From: Mycolicibacterium brisbanense
GTDB taxonomy: Bacteria; Actinomycetota; Actinomycetes; Mycobacteriales; Mycobacteriaceae
Direction: 5' to 3'
Assembly (NCBI RefSeq): GCF_001570425.1
Contig: NZ_BCSX01000003.1
Coordinates: 1-64,000 of the forward strand
Length of the DNA stretch: 64,000 nt
The position numbers were made by a program, and so were the translations under genes. The notes under the pieces were generated by a model, which did not search any database, was not told the origin of the DNA, and saw nothing but the letters and a program-made list of their open reading frames with translations. Of the stretch, positions 63,074 through 64,000 are shown piece after piece (position 1 is the stretch's first letter; every line of letters begins with the position of its first letter).

Positions 63074-63138
63074 CCCGCGAGCAGACACGCAAGTCCGCGA
63101 CACGCCGGTTTTCGTGGACCTGCGTGACTGCTCGCGGG
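63074..63138. terminator. long inverted repeat after the lipoprotein gene
   Basis: Arms at 63074–63096 (CCCGCGAGCAG-A-CACGCA-A-GTCC) and 63116–63138 (GGAC-C-TGCGTG-A-CTGCTCGCGGG) pair over 23 nt with two mismatches and a 19-nt loop. It begins 8 nt after the lipoprotein stop. Position fits a transcription terminator, but the size and GAGCAG-type core resemble a dispersed mycobacterial intergenic palindrome. Confidence 0.65.
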
Positions 63139-63209
63139 AGAAACGTGAGTTGGCTTCTGGCTGAGCGCAACCCTGCAACCGCGGCGGCGGCGGCCGTAGC
63201 GTCGGCGCA

Positions 63210-64000
63210 GTGCCCAGAGAACTGCATCTGCTCGCTTTCGGCAACACCCGCTCGGCCGGCCCTTGGCGTCATCCCGGCGTCGACAACAGCACCGCCGGTG
63301 TGCGACGCCGCCTGATCGAACACGCCCGAACTGCCGAGGCGGGGACCTTCGACGCGCTGTTCTTCGCCGACGGGCTCAACTACGGACCGCCCGCAACGTG
63401 GGCGTACAAAACCCCGGAGGACTTCGAACCGCTGACCGCGACAGCGGCACTGTCCTCGGTGACCGAGCGCATCGGCCTGGTCGTCACCGGATCGGCAACC
63501 CTGCAGCATCCCTATCACCTTGCCCGGCAACTGCTCTCACTCGATCACCTCAGCGGTGGGCGGGCCGGCTGGAACCTGGTCACCAGCTTCGCGCAGGCCG
63601 CGGCCGACAATTTCAGCGCCAACGGCGTCGTCGACCACGACGAGCGGTACCGCATCGCCGAGGAGGCCCTCGACGTGGTGCGCAAACTGTGGGACGGCTG
63701 GGGCGAGGACACCATCGTCGAAGACCGCGAAGCAGGAATCTTCCACGACGTCACCAAGATTCGTCGCGCCGACCACCACGGCCGGTACTTCGACGTCACC
63801 GGTCCGCTGGGGGCTTCGCGGTCGGCGCAGGGCCGGCCCGTGCTGTTCCAGGCCGGCTCGTCGGAGACCGGGCGGGCGTTTGCGGCCCGCCATGCCGAGG
63901 TCATCTTCACCAGCCACGGCAACCGGGCGCGTGCGCAGGAGTTCTACCGCCAGATCCATACCGCGAGCCAGGGCCGGGCGCGGCCGCCGTTGATCACTCC
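63210..64000 (+). CDS. DszA/NtaA/SnaA-family monooxygenase, N-terminal part
   Basis: The frame from GTG 63210 stays open to the window edge (263 codons), so the gene is partial. It starts PRELHLLAFGNTRSAGPWRHP and contains FDALFFADGLNYGPPATW, IGLVVTGSATLQHPYHLARQLLSLDHLSGGRAGWNLVTSF and GRPVLFQAGSSETGRAFAARHAEVIFTS, as in the family. This is a second member besides 45806–47212, with a different N-terminus. No clear RBS; a start further downstream is unlikely because homology begins at once. The other open frames here are shadows. Confidence 0.85.
   Translation, partial: MPRELHLLAFGNTRSAGPWRHPGVDNSTAGVRRRLIEHARTAEAGTFDALFFADGLNYGPPATWAYKTPEDFEPLTATAALSSVTERIGLVVTGSATLQHPYHLARQLLSLDHLSGGRAGWNLVTSFAQAAADNFSANGVVDHDERYRIAEEALDVVRKLWDGWGEDTIVEDREAGIFHDVTKIRRADHHGRYFDVTGPLGASRSAQGRPVLFQAGSSETGRAFAARHAEVIFTSHGNRARAQEFYRQIHTASQGRARPPLIT

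Noticed and set aside
63537..63959. Minus-strand frame near the right edge, and a plus-strand frame at 63520–63993
   Set aside because: Both are shadows of the partial DszA/NtaA-type monooxygenase, whose frame is open from 63210 to the edge.

Overview
The window is one contiguous 64 kb piece of a GC-rich actinobacterial chromosome. Gene content and order point to a non-tuberculous Mycobacterium/Mycolicibacterium. From memory of the M. tuberculosis map, the series valS–folC–Rv2446c–ndk–rne–rplU–rpmA–obg–proB–nadE–rbsK–proA–moxR/VWA–nadD–rsfS–gpgP–octT–degV–comEA–comEC–holA–rpsT–Rv2411c/10c/09c–Rv2407–Rv2406c–Rv2405c–lepA–lppR-like runs parallel to Rv2448c–Rv2403c. Non-conserved blocks interrupt it. 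No rRNA, tRNA, CRISPR array or transposase was seen, and no gap between genes exceeds about 290 bp.

Layout: (1) 1–10.5 kb, housekeeping genes: valS 3' end, folC, a DUF4233 membrane protein, an exported lipoprotein-type carbonic anhydrase, ndk, a large acidic RNase E, rplU-rpmA-obg-proB. (2) 10.5–13.4 kb, inserted block: TetR and a divergent cytochrome P450 sharing a palindromic operator, and a sirtuin convergent with the P450. (3) 13.4–19.9 kb, a four-gene minus-strand operon (APC permease, glutamine-synthetase-like ligase, M20 hydrolase, Orn/Lys/Arg decarboxylase) with a divergent RpiR/SIS regulator; probably amine or amino-acid metabolism. (4) 19.9–30.8 kb, nadE, an enoyl-CoA hydratase, ribokinase, proA, MoxR/VWA pair, nadD-rsfS-gpgP-octT-degV. 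(5) 30.8–34.8 kb, variable block: ArsR-SRPBCC pair with a perfect 28-bp operator, a DapB-fold oxidoreductase, a slipin, an Ala-rich exported protein. (6) 34.9–42.2 kb, comEA-comEC-holA, rpsT, and the ATP-grasp/alpha-E/transglutaminase triad. (7) 42.2–45.8 kb, MarR, a membrane protein, a luciferase-like oxidoreductase, an RNase Z-like hydrolase, a CBS protein. (8) 45.8–49.9 kb, an ABC importer of MetNIQ type in an operon with a DszA/NtaA-type monooxygenase, apparently an organosulfur (or similar) acquisition unit. (9) 50–54.3 kb, a 48-aa protein, a degenerate STAS protein, a GNAT acetyltransferase, a PemK-like protein, lepA. (10) 54.3–62.2 kb, a catabolic cluster: NCS1 permease with a 54-aa membrane partner, divergent flavin amine oxidase, NDP-forming acyl-CoA synthetase, 2,4-dienoyl-CoA-reductase-like SDR, acyl-CoA dehydrogenase, TetR. 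(11) 62.3–64 kb, a lipoprotein and the 5' part of a second DszA/NtaA-type monooxygenase.

The regulatory layer stands out. Several genes have TAnnnT -10 hexamers ending 6–8 nt before the start codon, the layout of leaderless mRNAs. Palindromes sit inside the core promoters of the arsR, tetR/P450, marR-divergent and tetR (61.6 kb) units. A long imperfect stem lies between rpmA and obg, two perfect hairpins precede rplU, and an exact 23-bp-period tandem repeat separates marR from its divergent neighbour.
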